A stretch of DNA of 64,000 nucleotides from Caldilineaceae bacterium (lineage in GTDB: Bacteria; Chloroflexota; Anaerolineae; Caldilineales; Caldilineaceae), in NCBI GenBank assembly GCA_020634815.1, contig JACKBA010000024.1, positions 1 to 64,000 on the forward strand, in the 5' to 3' direction. The position numbers were made by a program, and so were the translations under genes. Shown here in pieces: positions 26,044 to 36,264 of this stretch. The notes under the pieces were generated by a model. That model was not told where the DNA came from, searched no databases, and saw only the letters and a list, made by a program, of their open reading frames with translations. Position 1 is the first letter of the stretch. Every line of letters begins with the position of its first letter.

Positions 26044-27299
26044 GGCCGGCGCTCCTGTTGGGCGATATAGAGGTCGAGCTGGTGCGCAAGCGTCTCCACG
26101 AGATCCAGCGCCATCTCATCGCCGGAGTCGAGCGGCGCGCTGTCAGTGCGGGCGAGCTTGCGTGCGTCGATGGCCAGCTCCTGCGCCTGGCGCTGCCAGA
26201 CTGCCCACCGATCGCGCTGGCCGGTTGCCGCCTCGGGCGCCGGCGGTTTTGCCTCGATCGTCGGCTCAAAGAGGAGCCGCGTCGTCAATATCTGCAAGAC
26301 TGCGGCCAGCGGCACGGCCAGCAGGGCGCCGGCAAAGCCGAAGAGCGCGCCGAAGGCGGTAATCGCCAGCAAGGACACGACGGCGTTGACGCCGACCGCC
26401 CTGTCCATGATCCGTGGCACAAGGAGGTTGCTCTCGGCCACCTGGATGACGACGATGGCGCCCACGACCCACAGCACCTTGTCGGGTGCGACCGATGCCG
26501 CCATCAGCACGGCCGGGATGGCACCAAGGATCGGGCCGACGACGGGCACCGCCTCGAAGATCGCCATGAGCGCGCCCAATAGCAGCGCATTCGGGACGCC
26601 GATCGCGAAGTATGCCACTCCCGAAAGCAGCCCGATCGTGCCGCATAGAATCAACTGGCCGCGGAAGTACCCGTTGATCTTGCCTTGGATTTCGGCGATC
26701 GTGGCGCGCACGGCGCTGCGCCGCTCCGGCGGCACGCGCAGCACGGCATGGCGCACAACCCGGTCACCCTCCAGCGTCCAGAAGTAGGCCAGGAGAAAGA
26801 CGGCGATCACGGCGAACAGGATGCGCAGCGCGGCGCCCAGCGACAGCAGCGGCGATGCGTCCGGCTCGCCCTCGCCCGGTTGCAGCAGCAGGGCAAGGTC
26901 CGGCAGGCTGATTTCGGCCGGCATGACCCGCGCAACGCCGCGTAGCAGACCGATCGGCTGCGTGCGCAGGTTTTCGAGCAGGGTGGCGTAGAGTGCCGGG
27001 AATTGCTCCAACAGGCTGCGCGCCTGCTCGACCAGGACGGGAATGACGCTCGCCAGCAGCACGGCCAGGCCGGCAGCCAACAAAGTGTAGATCAGCAGGA
27101 GCCCGATCTCGCGGCGAATTCCGCGCCGTTGCAGCCAGGCGGCCACCGGTTCGAAGATCACCGCCAGCGCAAAGGCGATGAAGAAGAGGAAGACAACCAT
27201 GTAGAAGCGGTAGAGCAGCGCAAAGGCGGCAACGACGCCGAGCACGACCAGCGTGCCAAGCAGGATGCGGCGCCCGGTCAGCGGCTGTGTGTCAATCAT
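26040..27299 (-). CDS. AI-2E family transporter (PF01594), first of a pair
   Basis: Protein of 419 residues, paralogous to the downstream gene. It has an N-terminal helix pair ('LLGTLVVLGVVAAFALLYRFYM', 'VVFLFFIAFALAVIFEPVAAWL') and the family core 'LLLGALMAIFEAVPVVGPILGAIPAVLMAA' (residues split around the conserved PVVGP motif), then 'PRIMDRAVGVNAVVSLLAIT', a strongly conserved AI-2E region. A helical cytoplasmic tail of about 60 residues ends the protein ('ALDLVETLAHQLDLYIAQQ'). ATG 27299 has AAAGGATTTGC upstream. Cotranscribed with the second copy through a 4-nt ATGA overlap. Substrate unknown. Confidence 0.88.
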   Translation of the reverse strand: MIDTQPLTGRRILLGTLVVLGVVAAFALLYRFYMVVFLFFIAFALAVIFEPVAAWLQRRGIRREIGLLLIYTLLAAGLAVLLASVIPVLVEQARSLLEQFPALYATLLENLRTQPIGLLRGVARVMPAEISLPDLALLLQPGEGEPDASPLLSLGAALRILFAVIAVFLLAYFWTLEGDRVVRHAVLRVPPERRSAVRATIAEIQGKINGYFRGQLILCGTIGLLSGVAYFAIGVPNALLLGALMAIFEAVPVVGPILGAIPAVLMAASVAPDKVLWVVGAIVVIQVAESNLLVPRIMDRAVGVNAVVSLLAITAFGALFGFAGALLAVPLAAVLQILTTRLLFEPTIEAKPPAPEAATGQRDRWAVWQRQAQELAIDARKLARTDSAPLDSGDEMALDLVETLAHQLDLYIAQQERRP

Positions 27300-27446
27300 G
27301 CAAATCCTTTCGGGTACTGCAAACGGCCCCCGGACGACGCCGGCGACAAGAATCTGCTATTGTTGATCAAGCTGTGTGAAAACGCTATTTGGGGAAATCG
27401 GCGACAGGAGGGCGTGTTGCTCGGCCGAGTGGAAGATTGGCGTGGT

Positions 27447-28106
27447 CTACGTGTACTCCGAGAGCAGGCCGCGCGAGAGCGCATACTGCACCAGATCGGG
27501 GCGGCTGCTGAGGTTCAGCTTCTCCATGATGCGTGCGCGGTACGTCTCCACGGTCTTGGGGCTGATGGATAGTTTCTCGCCCACCTGCGCCGCCGTGTAG
27601 CCGAGTGCGATCAGTTTGAGCACCTCGCGCTCGCGCTCACTCAGCCCTTCATATTCGTCCGGGCTCGAGCCGCTATTGATCTGCGAGATGTAATCCTCCA
27701 GCAGCAGGCGCGTGGCCGACGGGTAGAGAAAGGCCTCGCCGCGCGCCACGGTGCGGATCGCGTCGAGCAGTTCCGTGTCCACCGTCGATTTCAGAACATA
27801 GCCGGCAGCGCCCGCCTTTAGCACGGGAAAGAGATATTTTTCCTGGGCGTGCACTGTCAGGATCAACACCTGCACGGTCGTGCATTCCTGCCGGATACGC
27901 CGCGTCGCCTCCAGGCCATCCATCACCGGCATGGAGATATCCATGACCACCACGTCGGGGCGCTGGGCCACGGTGGTATCCACGCCTTCAGCGCCGTTGC
28001 TCGCCTCGCCGACGACCTCCATGTCCGGCTCCGCGTTGATCAACGCCGTGAGGCCGACGCGCACCACCATGTGATCGTCCACGAGCAACACGCGGATCTT
28101 GTTCAT
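27447..28106 (-). CDS. NarL/LuxR-family response regulator
   Basis: Protein of 219 residues. The receiver domain (1-120) has 'VLLVDDHMVVRVGL', the phosphoacceptor Asp in 'DVVVMDISMPVMDGLEA' and 'YVLKS'. The C-terminal LuxR-type helix-turn-helix runs through 'LSEREREVLKLIALGYTAAQ' and 'KLSISPKTVETYRARIMEKL'. It binds DNA after phosphorylation by the kinase encoded just upstream; the two genes overlap by 4 nt (28103-28106). Targets cannot be read from the sequence. Confidence 0.93.
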   Translation of the reverse strand: MNKIRVLLVDDHMVVRVGLTALINAEPDMEVVGEASNGAEGVDTTVAQRPDVVVMDISMPVMDGLEATRRIRQECTTVQVLILTVHAQEKYLFPVLKAGAAGYVLKSTVDTELLDAIRTVARGEAFLYPSATRLLLEDYISQINSGSSPDEYEGLSEREREVLKLIALGYTAAQVGEKLSISPKTVETYRARIMEKLNLSSRPDLVQYALSRGLLSEYT

Positions 28107-29149
28107 CGGTTCGTTCCTTTACCGTTTTGCCACGGGATGCGCGCCGTGATCCGGGTTCCGGCGCCCGGCTGCGACGTGACTTCCAGGTCGCCACCGATCA
28201 TGGCAACACGTTCGCGCATGCCGACCAGCCCCAGGCCGTGGTCGGCGTCGGGCTGCGTACGCGCCGGGTCGAAGCCGACGCCGTTATCGGACACCCGCAG
28301 AATGCACAGATCCGCGTCGCGTCGCAGCGTCACGAGAACCTCGCTGGCGCCGGCGTGGCGGCTGACGTTGGAGAGCGCCTCCTGCCCCACGCGGTAGAGG
28401 ACCAACTCGGCTTCGCGCGGCATGCGCCGATCCATCCCGTCGACGACCACCGACGCGCGTACGCCGTCGCCCTTGTTGAACTCGTCGACGCGCCACTCCA
28501 GCGCTGCGGCCAGGCCCAGGTCGTCGAGGATGGTGGGGCGCAGATCCAGCGCCACGCGGCGAACGTCTTCGAGCGCCCGAGCGGTCAACTCGCGCAGTTC
28601 CTGCACGTGATGTTGCGCCTCGGCCGGGTTGTTGGCCCGTTCCAGCAGGCGAATGTGCACGAGCAGCGAGGTCAGCGACTGGGCGGCCTCGTCGTGGAGC
28701 TCGCGGGCGAGCCGGTAGCGCTCCTCCTCCTGCGCCTGCAAGATCTGGCGCGAGAGTTGCTGCATCTCGCGCGCGTCGTGTTCAAGCTGTGCGAGCATCT
28801 GGTTGAAGGTGCCGGCCAGCCGGTCGAAGCGCTCGTCGCTGTTGTCGCCCAGCACCACACGTATATCGGCGCGGCCGCTGCGCGTCTCATCGACCGCCTC
28901 CTGGAGCCGGTCGAGCGGATCGAGCGCCTTGCGCAGCACCCACTGGTTGACAAAGAAGCTGATCGCCACGCCGATGCCGGCAAAGACCGCGATCAGTTCA
29001 TAGTGAATGTCGTCGGGATAGCTGGTCACATGCCAGACCGTGACCATCGTGCCGCCGACTGCACCAAGCGCCACAATGGCAATGTTGGCCCAGAGGATTT
29101 TATAGAAGAGCGGCGTACGCAAAAGCCGCCGTCGCATGCGTTTGATCAC
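28103..29149 (-). CDS. Membrane sensor histidine kinase, NarX/DesK type
   Basis: Protein of about 348 residues. Two transmembrane helices ('ILWANIAIVALGAVGGTMVTVW' split around a short loop, and 'IAVFAGIGVAISFFVNQWVL') flank only about 10 external residues. A HAMP linker follows ('LDPLDRLQEAVDETRSGRAD'). The HisKA_3 phosphorylation site is in 'YRLARELHDEAAQSLTSLL', and the ATPase domain has 'EALSNVSRHAGASEV', 'SDNGVGFDP' and 'GLGLVGMRERVAMIGG'. The near-absence of an external domain suggests sensing of the membrane state or an intracellular signal. The start is uncertain: GTG 29149 and ATG 29137 are both possible and neither has a strong ribosome site. Confidence 0.9.
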   Translation of the reverse strand: MIKRMRRRLLRTPLFYKILWANIAIVALGAVGGTMVTVWHVTSYPDDIHYELIAVFAGIGVAISFFVNQWVLRKALDPLDRLQEAVDETRSGRADIRVVLGDNSDERFDRLAGTFNQMLAQLEHDAREMQQLSRQILQAQEEERYRLARELHDEAAQSLTSLLVHIRLLERANNPAEAQHHVQELRELTARALEDVRRVALDLRPTILDDLGLAAALEWRVDEFNKGDGVRASVVVDGMDRRMPREAELVLYRVGQEALSNVSRHAGASEVLVTLRRDADLCILRVSDNGVGFDPARTQPDADHGLGLVGMRERVAMIGGDLEVTSQPGAGTRITARIPWQNGKGTNR

Positions 29150-29191
29150 GTGCCTACCATACCATGCAACTCGACGGGGTGCAGGAAGACA

Positions 29192-29273
29192 GACCACGGA
29201 TGTGACCGATTAGGCGGATTTGCGCGGATAAGAGTATCCGTTGAAATCCGTCTAATCCGTTACATCCGTGGTC
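29192..29273. repeat. Near-perfect 38-bp inverted repeat of the CGGATT family
   Basis: Arm 29192-29229 pairs with arm 29236-29273 at about 33 of 38 positions, with a 6-nt loop. It starts with GACCACGGATGT and its complement closes the element. It sits between the methylmalonyl-CoA mutase gene and the histidine kinase gene, both on the minus strand, and would terminate or attenuate read-through. Same family as 7917-7989 and 54413-54531. Confidence 0.85.
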
Positions 29274-29299
29274 TATCCGATCCTCTCCAAACAGGGAGG

Positions 29300-30979
<1,680 letters not shown>

Positions 30980-31019
30980 GTGTGTCTCCGAACGCAAAAC
31001 AATATATTGAGAGATGCAT

Positions 31020-31625
31020 TTACATCTCGCTACGTCCAGTCAAGGCGCGGCCGAGCGTCATTTCATCGGCGTATTCCAGGTCGCCGCCCATGGGCAACCC
31101 GCGCGCCAGGCGCGTCACGCGTAGGCCGAGCGGCTTCGTCAGCCGTGCGATGTACATGGCCGTGGCTTCGCCTTCGAGATTTGGATTGGTGGCCAGCAGC
31201 AGCTCGCGCACGGGCGTCTCGCTCTGCTGGATGCGCTGCAACAGTTCGCCGACCTTCAGATCTTCCGGCCCGACCCCTTCGACGGGCGAGATCGCGCCGT
31301 GCAGCACGTGGTAGACGCCGGTGAACTCGCGCGTGCGCTCGATGGCCTGTACGTCCAGCGGCTCTTCGACCACGCAGATCAGGCCGTGGTCGCGCTGCTG
31401 GTTGTCGCAGATCGCACACGGGTCCTGGTCGGCGATGTTGAAGCAGACGCTACAGAAGACTGTGCGTTGCTTCAACTCTTCCAGGGCACGCGCCAGCTTG
31501 ATGGCAACGGCCTCATCGCTGCGCAGCAGGTAGTAGGCCAGCCGCGTCGCCGTCTTCGGGCCGATGCCTGGCAACTGGCTGAACGCGTCGATAAGGTTGG
31601 AAACCGGTTCGGCGAGGGGCTGCAT
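31020..31625 (-). CDS. recR: Recombination protein RecR
   Basis: Protein of 201 residues, the normal RecR length. It has an N-terminal helix-hairpin-helix ('LPGIGPKTATRLAYYLLR'), a Cys4 zinc finger with 'CSVCFNIADQDPCAIC', a Toprim domain ('LICVVEEPLDVQAIERT' and 'EGEATAMYIAR') and 'RLARGLPMGGDLEYADEMTL', the Walker-B-like C-terminal motif. It loads RecA with RecF and RecO at gaps. It follows ybaB with a 3-nt gap, the conserved dnaX-ybaB-recR order, here interrupted by a methyltransferase gene. Confidence 0.95.
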   Translation of the reverse strand: MQPLAEPVSNLIDAFSQLPGIGPKTATRLAYYLLRSDEAVAIKLARALEELKQRTVFCSVCFNIADQDPCAICDNQQRDHGLICVVEEPLDVQAIERTREFTGVYHVLHGAISPVEGVGPEDLKVGELLQRIQQSETPVRELLLATNPNLEGEATAMYIARLTKPLGLRVTRLARGLPMGGDLEYADEMTLGRALTGRSEM

Positions 31626-31628
31626 AGG

Positions 31629-31991
31629 CTAGAAGAGGCCGGGCGGCAGGCCCATCCCGCCGGTAAGGCCGCCCATGCGCTCATCCTCCAACGCCTTCGC
31701 CTGCGCGATGGCATCGTTGAAGACCGCCAGCAGCAGGTCCTGGAGCATCTCCACATCGTCGGGATCGACGACCTCGGGCTTAATCGTCACGCTGCGGAAT
31801 TCGCGGGCGCCGGTAACGACGACCGATACCGCGCCGCCGCCGGCGCTCACCGTGATCTCCTCGTCGGCCAGCGCCGCCTGCGTCTTCTCCATCTCTTCCT
31901 GCAACTTCTGCACCTGCGACATCAGGCTGCCCATGTTGGGCATGCCGCCGCCAAAGCTCTTGCCGCCACCAAATCCACGCTTCTTGCTCAT
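31629..31991 (-). CDS. ybaB: YbaB/EbfC nucleoid-associated protein
   Basis: Protein of 120 residues that binds DNA as a dimer. It has a Gly-rich N-terminus ('GGGKSFGGGMPNMGSLMSQV'), a long helix 'KLQEEMEKTQAALADEEITV', a beta hairpin with 'FRSVTIKPEVVDPDDVEML', and the C-terminal 'LLAVFNDAIAQAKALEDERM'. ATG 31991 has GGAGGATAGCACA upstream; the first in-frame codon at 32006 is less well supported. Genes are in the order dnaX, methyltransferase, ybaB, recR. Confidence 0.93.
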   Translation of the reverse strand: MSKKRGFGGGKSFGGGMPNMGSLMSQVQKLQEEMEKTQAALADEEITVSAGGGAVSVVVTGAREFRSVTIKPEVVDPDDVEMLQDLLLAVFNDAIAQAKALEDERMGGLTGGMGLPPGLF

Positions 31992-32087
31992 TGTGCTATC
32001 CTCCAAATGAACTTCAATCTTGATTCAATTATCGCCCAATGCGCGGCGAACCACCAGAAATCGTCGGCGGACGCAGGCGCCGCGCCA

Positions 32088-32857
32088 TCACTCCTTGACG
32101 AGCACCGCCACCGCCTCAAACGCATCGCACTCGCGCAGTTCGGCCAGGCGTAAATCGGGCATAAGCCGCGGTGCTACCTGGGTGAGCAGTTCTCGAAACG
32201 ATTCGGTCGAGAAGGTGTGGAAGTGAATCTCCTCGGAAACCTGCAATTTCTCCCGCGCAATGCGGTCGATTTCGACGCTGTCCCATTCGGGCAAGGGCGT
32301 GCCATTCTGCCGGCTGATGGCTCGCAGCGAAATCGCCACCCATTCCCGATAGTGTGGAAGATCGTGTGCCGCCACCTGTGAACTGACACCCATTTCCTGC
32401 CAATCTTCCCACATGTGCTGCGGCGGTGTGAGCGTACGGCCGCGATCGAAGGTGCGGTCGACGATCGGCACGGTGGCGAAGAGCACACCGTTGCTGCGCA
32501 GGACGCGATGCCAGGCCGCCAGCGCGCCCAGCGTGTTCGGCGTATGCTCGAGCACATGGTTGGCGATGACGAAATCCTGGCTCGCATCTTCGACGGCGTC
32601 CAGCGTGAAGCCGTCCGTCACATAGTCAGGGTCGACGATGCGCGCCGGGTCGAGTTCGGGGAAGGTGCGGATGCACTCGGCGCGTGTCATCCGATCCACG
32701 TAGCGGACGGTCACGCCGGCGGGCACAGCCAGCGGCGAGTGGAGGGCGCCGATCTCGATGCCGCTGCCCCGGATGTAGCGCCGGGCAAGCGCCGTTCGAC
32801 ATGGGGGCGGGGAAAAGGGATTCTTGCCTTGGAGCAGGCGGCTGAAGCGAGACAGCC

Positions 32858-32861
<4 letters not shown>
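32088..32861 (-). CDS. SAM-dependent methyltransferase (class I)
   Basis: Protein of 257 residues. The SAM-binding glycine loop is in 'GSGIEIGALHSPLAVP', and 'FVIANHVLEHTPNTLGALAA' is the motif-4 region found in methyltransferases that act on cell-surface glycans or small molecules. It then has 'VLRSNGVLFATVPIVDRTFD' and 'HMWEDWQEMGVSS'. The start is GTG 32859-32861, whose first bases overlap the dnaX stop (GTGA), preceded by GGAGGAGAA inside dnaX. The frame stays open further upstream but that reading would run through dnaX in another frame. The target is unknown; its place between dnaX and ybaB breaks an otherwise conserved replication/repair order and may be a late insertion. Confidence 0.85.
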
Positions 32862-34480
<1,619 letters not shown>

Positions 34481-34527
34481 GCCGCAAGTGTATCATTGAA
34501 ACAGATGTGCGGCAAGCAATTTTGGGG

Positions 34528-35460
34528 CTAGTCACAGGCGACGGCAGGCGGCGCCGGTGTGTCATTGATGACTGATGGCAGGTAGAGTTGATTGGCCGCA
34601 TCGGCCGGCGGCGGCGCGGCGATGATGGCGCCATTCAACTGGATCTTGTCGCAGGTCATGGTGCTCTTGCTGCTCGTACGCATCTCGGCGGTGATGGTGT
34701 GTTCGCCGCCCCCCGCATTGATCGTCCACGTGAAGCTGCTGGCAAAGGGCTGCCAGTCGCCCCAGCCGCCGCTGTCGTTGCGCAGGCGCATCTCGCTCCA
34801 GGTGCCGTGGATGTAGACGTCGACGTCGCGGTCGTCGGTCGTCGGCGAGTCGCCGTTGATGACCATGGGGTAGACATCGCGGCGTGCGCCGAAATCCTGC
34901 ACCCAGTAGGTGCCGTAGTCCCCCGACCCCTTGTAGTAGCCGACGCCGATCTCGGTGAAGTCCTTGTTGAGGATGTTGCTGCGATGGCCGGAACTCGACA
35001 TCCAATCGTCGACCACGGCCTCGGGCGTGCGATGGCCGGCGGCGATGTTCTCGGCCGCGCTGCGCCAGTTCTGGTACCAAAGGCCCACGCGATCGAAGGT
35101 GTCGCAGACGCGACTCAGACTCCCGCCGCTGCGGTCGTACGAGTCATGTTCGAAGTAGTTGTCGACGCCAAGATCGGTAGCATGGTAGCGCGCCGCACTG
35201 GTCAGTGCTGCGGCCCGTTTCAGGGGTGGCAGATTGCCGTTGTTCGCCCGCTCCTGGTTGACCAGTTCGACGACGCGCAACTCAAAGGCTTCGTCCACGA
35301 CGGGCGCCTCGACGCCACCGCAGCCCGTGTAGGAGATTTCGTACAGGCGAACTGCGGCGGCAGGCGTGGCCACAGCCAACCCGGCCAACAGAACGACGGC
35401 GAGCATGAGGCCGCCGCGTACAAGAATCGTTGTTTGTGAATTAGTACTGCGCATTTTCAT
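34528..35460 (-). CDS. Secreted CAP-domain (SCP/PR1-like) protein
   Basis: Protein of 310 residues. It has a signal peptide ('GLMLAVVLLAGLAVATPAAA'), then a CAP domain (about residues 55-195). The CAP signatures are 'ELVNQERANNGNLPPLKRAA', His in 'SAARYHATDLG', 'NYFEHDSYDRSGGSLSRV', 'AENIAAGHRTPEAVVDDWMS' and 'SSGHRSNILNKDFTEIGVGY'. The bacterial CAP family is secreted, of mostly unknown function, sometimes protease-like or lipid-binding. The C-terminal ~115 residues form a beta-rich module ending in 'NQLYLPSVINDTPAPP', close to the ends of other secreted proteins in this window. ATG 35460 or 35454 may be used; the ribosome site is weak. Confidence 0.9.
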   Translation of the reverse strand: MKMRSTNSQTTILVRGGLMLAVVLLAGLAVATPAAAVRLYEISYTGCGGVEAPVVDEAFELRVVELVNQERANNGNLPPLKRAAALTSAARYHATDLGVDNYFEHDSYDRSGGSLSRVCDTFDRVGLWYQNWRSAAENIAAGHRTPEAVVDDWMSSSGHRSNILNKDFTEIGVGYYKGSGDYGTYWVQDFGARRDVYPMVINGDSPTTDDRDVDVYIHGTWSEMRLRNDSGGWGDWQPFASSFTWTINAGGGEHTITAEMRTSSKSTMTCDKIQLNGAIIAAPPPADAANQLYLPSVINDTPAPPAVACD

Positions 35461-35781
35461 GATGTCCGCTTCGATTTCAGGCGCTCTGCCGGTTGACCGT
35501 CAGGGCTAAGTTTGATGGTCTGATGACTGCCCAATGATAGTGCGATTTCTCGCAAGAAACATGGTCCTTTTGCTTCGTCTGCCTTGCGCCCTGTTGATGA
35601 TTTCCTGTCGATTGCACCGCGACGTTTGTGCCAGACGCGACGGTTGGCGCCGGCCGCGCTCGCGCATTCCATGCTTTGAATAGTCTCTGCATCATGAAAT
35701 GGATGGCTCGTTATAGTTGTGATCTGCCGGCTACCCTATGCTGGGGCGAAAGACAAGCAACAAGGAGCGGAGTTTCTACAC
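35461..35781. other. Divergent promoter region, no gene seen
   Basis: 321 nt between the divergent CAP-domain and DUF1499 genes. It is less GC-rich than the flanks and should hold both promoters. No convincing -35/-10 pair or conserved RNA structure was found. Short frames inside it lack ribosome sites. Confidence 0.5.
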
Positions 35782-36249
35782 ATGAAGATAAGTTCGAAGA
35801 GCCTGTTACTCTCGGCCGGGATGCTCTCGGTCATCGCCTTGACGGCCTGTGCCGCAACCACGCCGGAGACGGTCAAGCGCCCGGCCGACAGCGTCACGCT
35901 CGCACCCTGCCCGGAGTCGCCCAACTGTATTTCGTCGCAGGCGCCGGCCGACGACGCGCAACACTACATGGCGCCGCTGACCTATACAGGAACGGCGGAG
36001 GAAGCCAGGGAAAAATTGCTCGCCGTAATCGGCGCCATGCCGCGCACGAAGGTGGTCGCCGACGAGGGCAACTACATCCACGCCACCTTTACCAGCCTGA
36101 TTTTTCGCTTTGTCGACGATGTGGAATTTGTCATCGATGACGGAGCGAAGCAGATCCAGTTCCGCTCGGCGTCGCGCGTCGGGTATGGGGATATGGGTGC
36201 CAACCGCAAGCGCATGGAGGAGATCACGAGCCGCTTCGCCGCGCCGTGA
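35782..36249 (+). CDS. DUF1499 lipoprotein
   Basis: Protein of 155 residues. A lipoprotein signal ends in 'VIALTAC' (Cys about residue 20). The rest is DUF1499: 'LAPCPESPNCISSQAPADD' (a conserved Cys pair), 'EEAREKLLAVIGAMPRTKVV', 'YIHATFTSLIFRFVDDVEFV' and 'QFRSASRVGYGDMGANRKRM'. Function is unknown; related proteins lie in the envelope. ATG 35782 has AAGGAGCGG about 12 nt upstream. Its stop is 16 nt from the convergent recD2 stop. Confidence 0.9.
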   Translation: MKISSKSLLLSAGMLSVIALTACAATTPETVKRPADSVTLAPCPESPNCISSQAPADDAQHYMAPLTYTGTAEEAREKLLAVIGAMPRTKVVADEGNYIHATFTSLIFRFVDDVEFVIDDGAKQIQFRSASRVGYGDMGANRKRMEEITSRFAAP

Positions 36250-36264
36250 TCGTCATCGCCGGCG

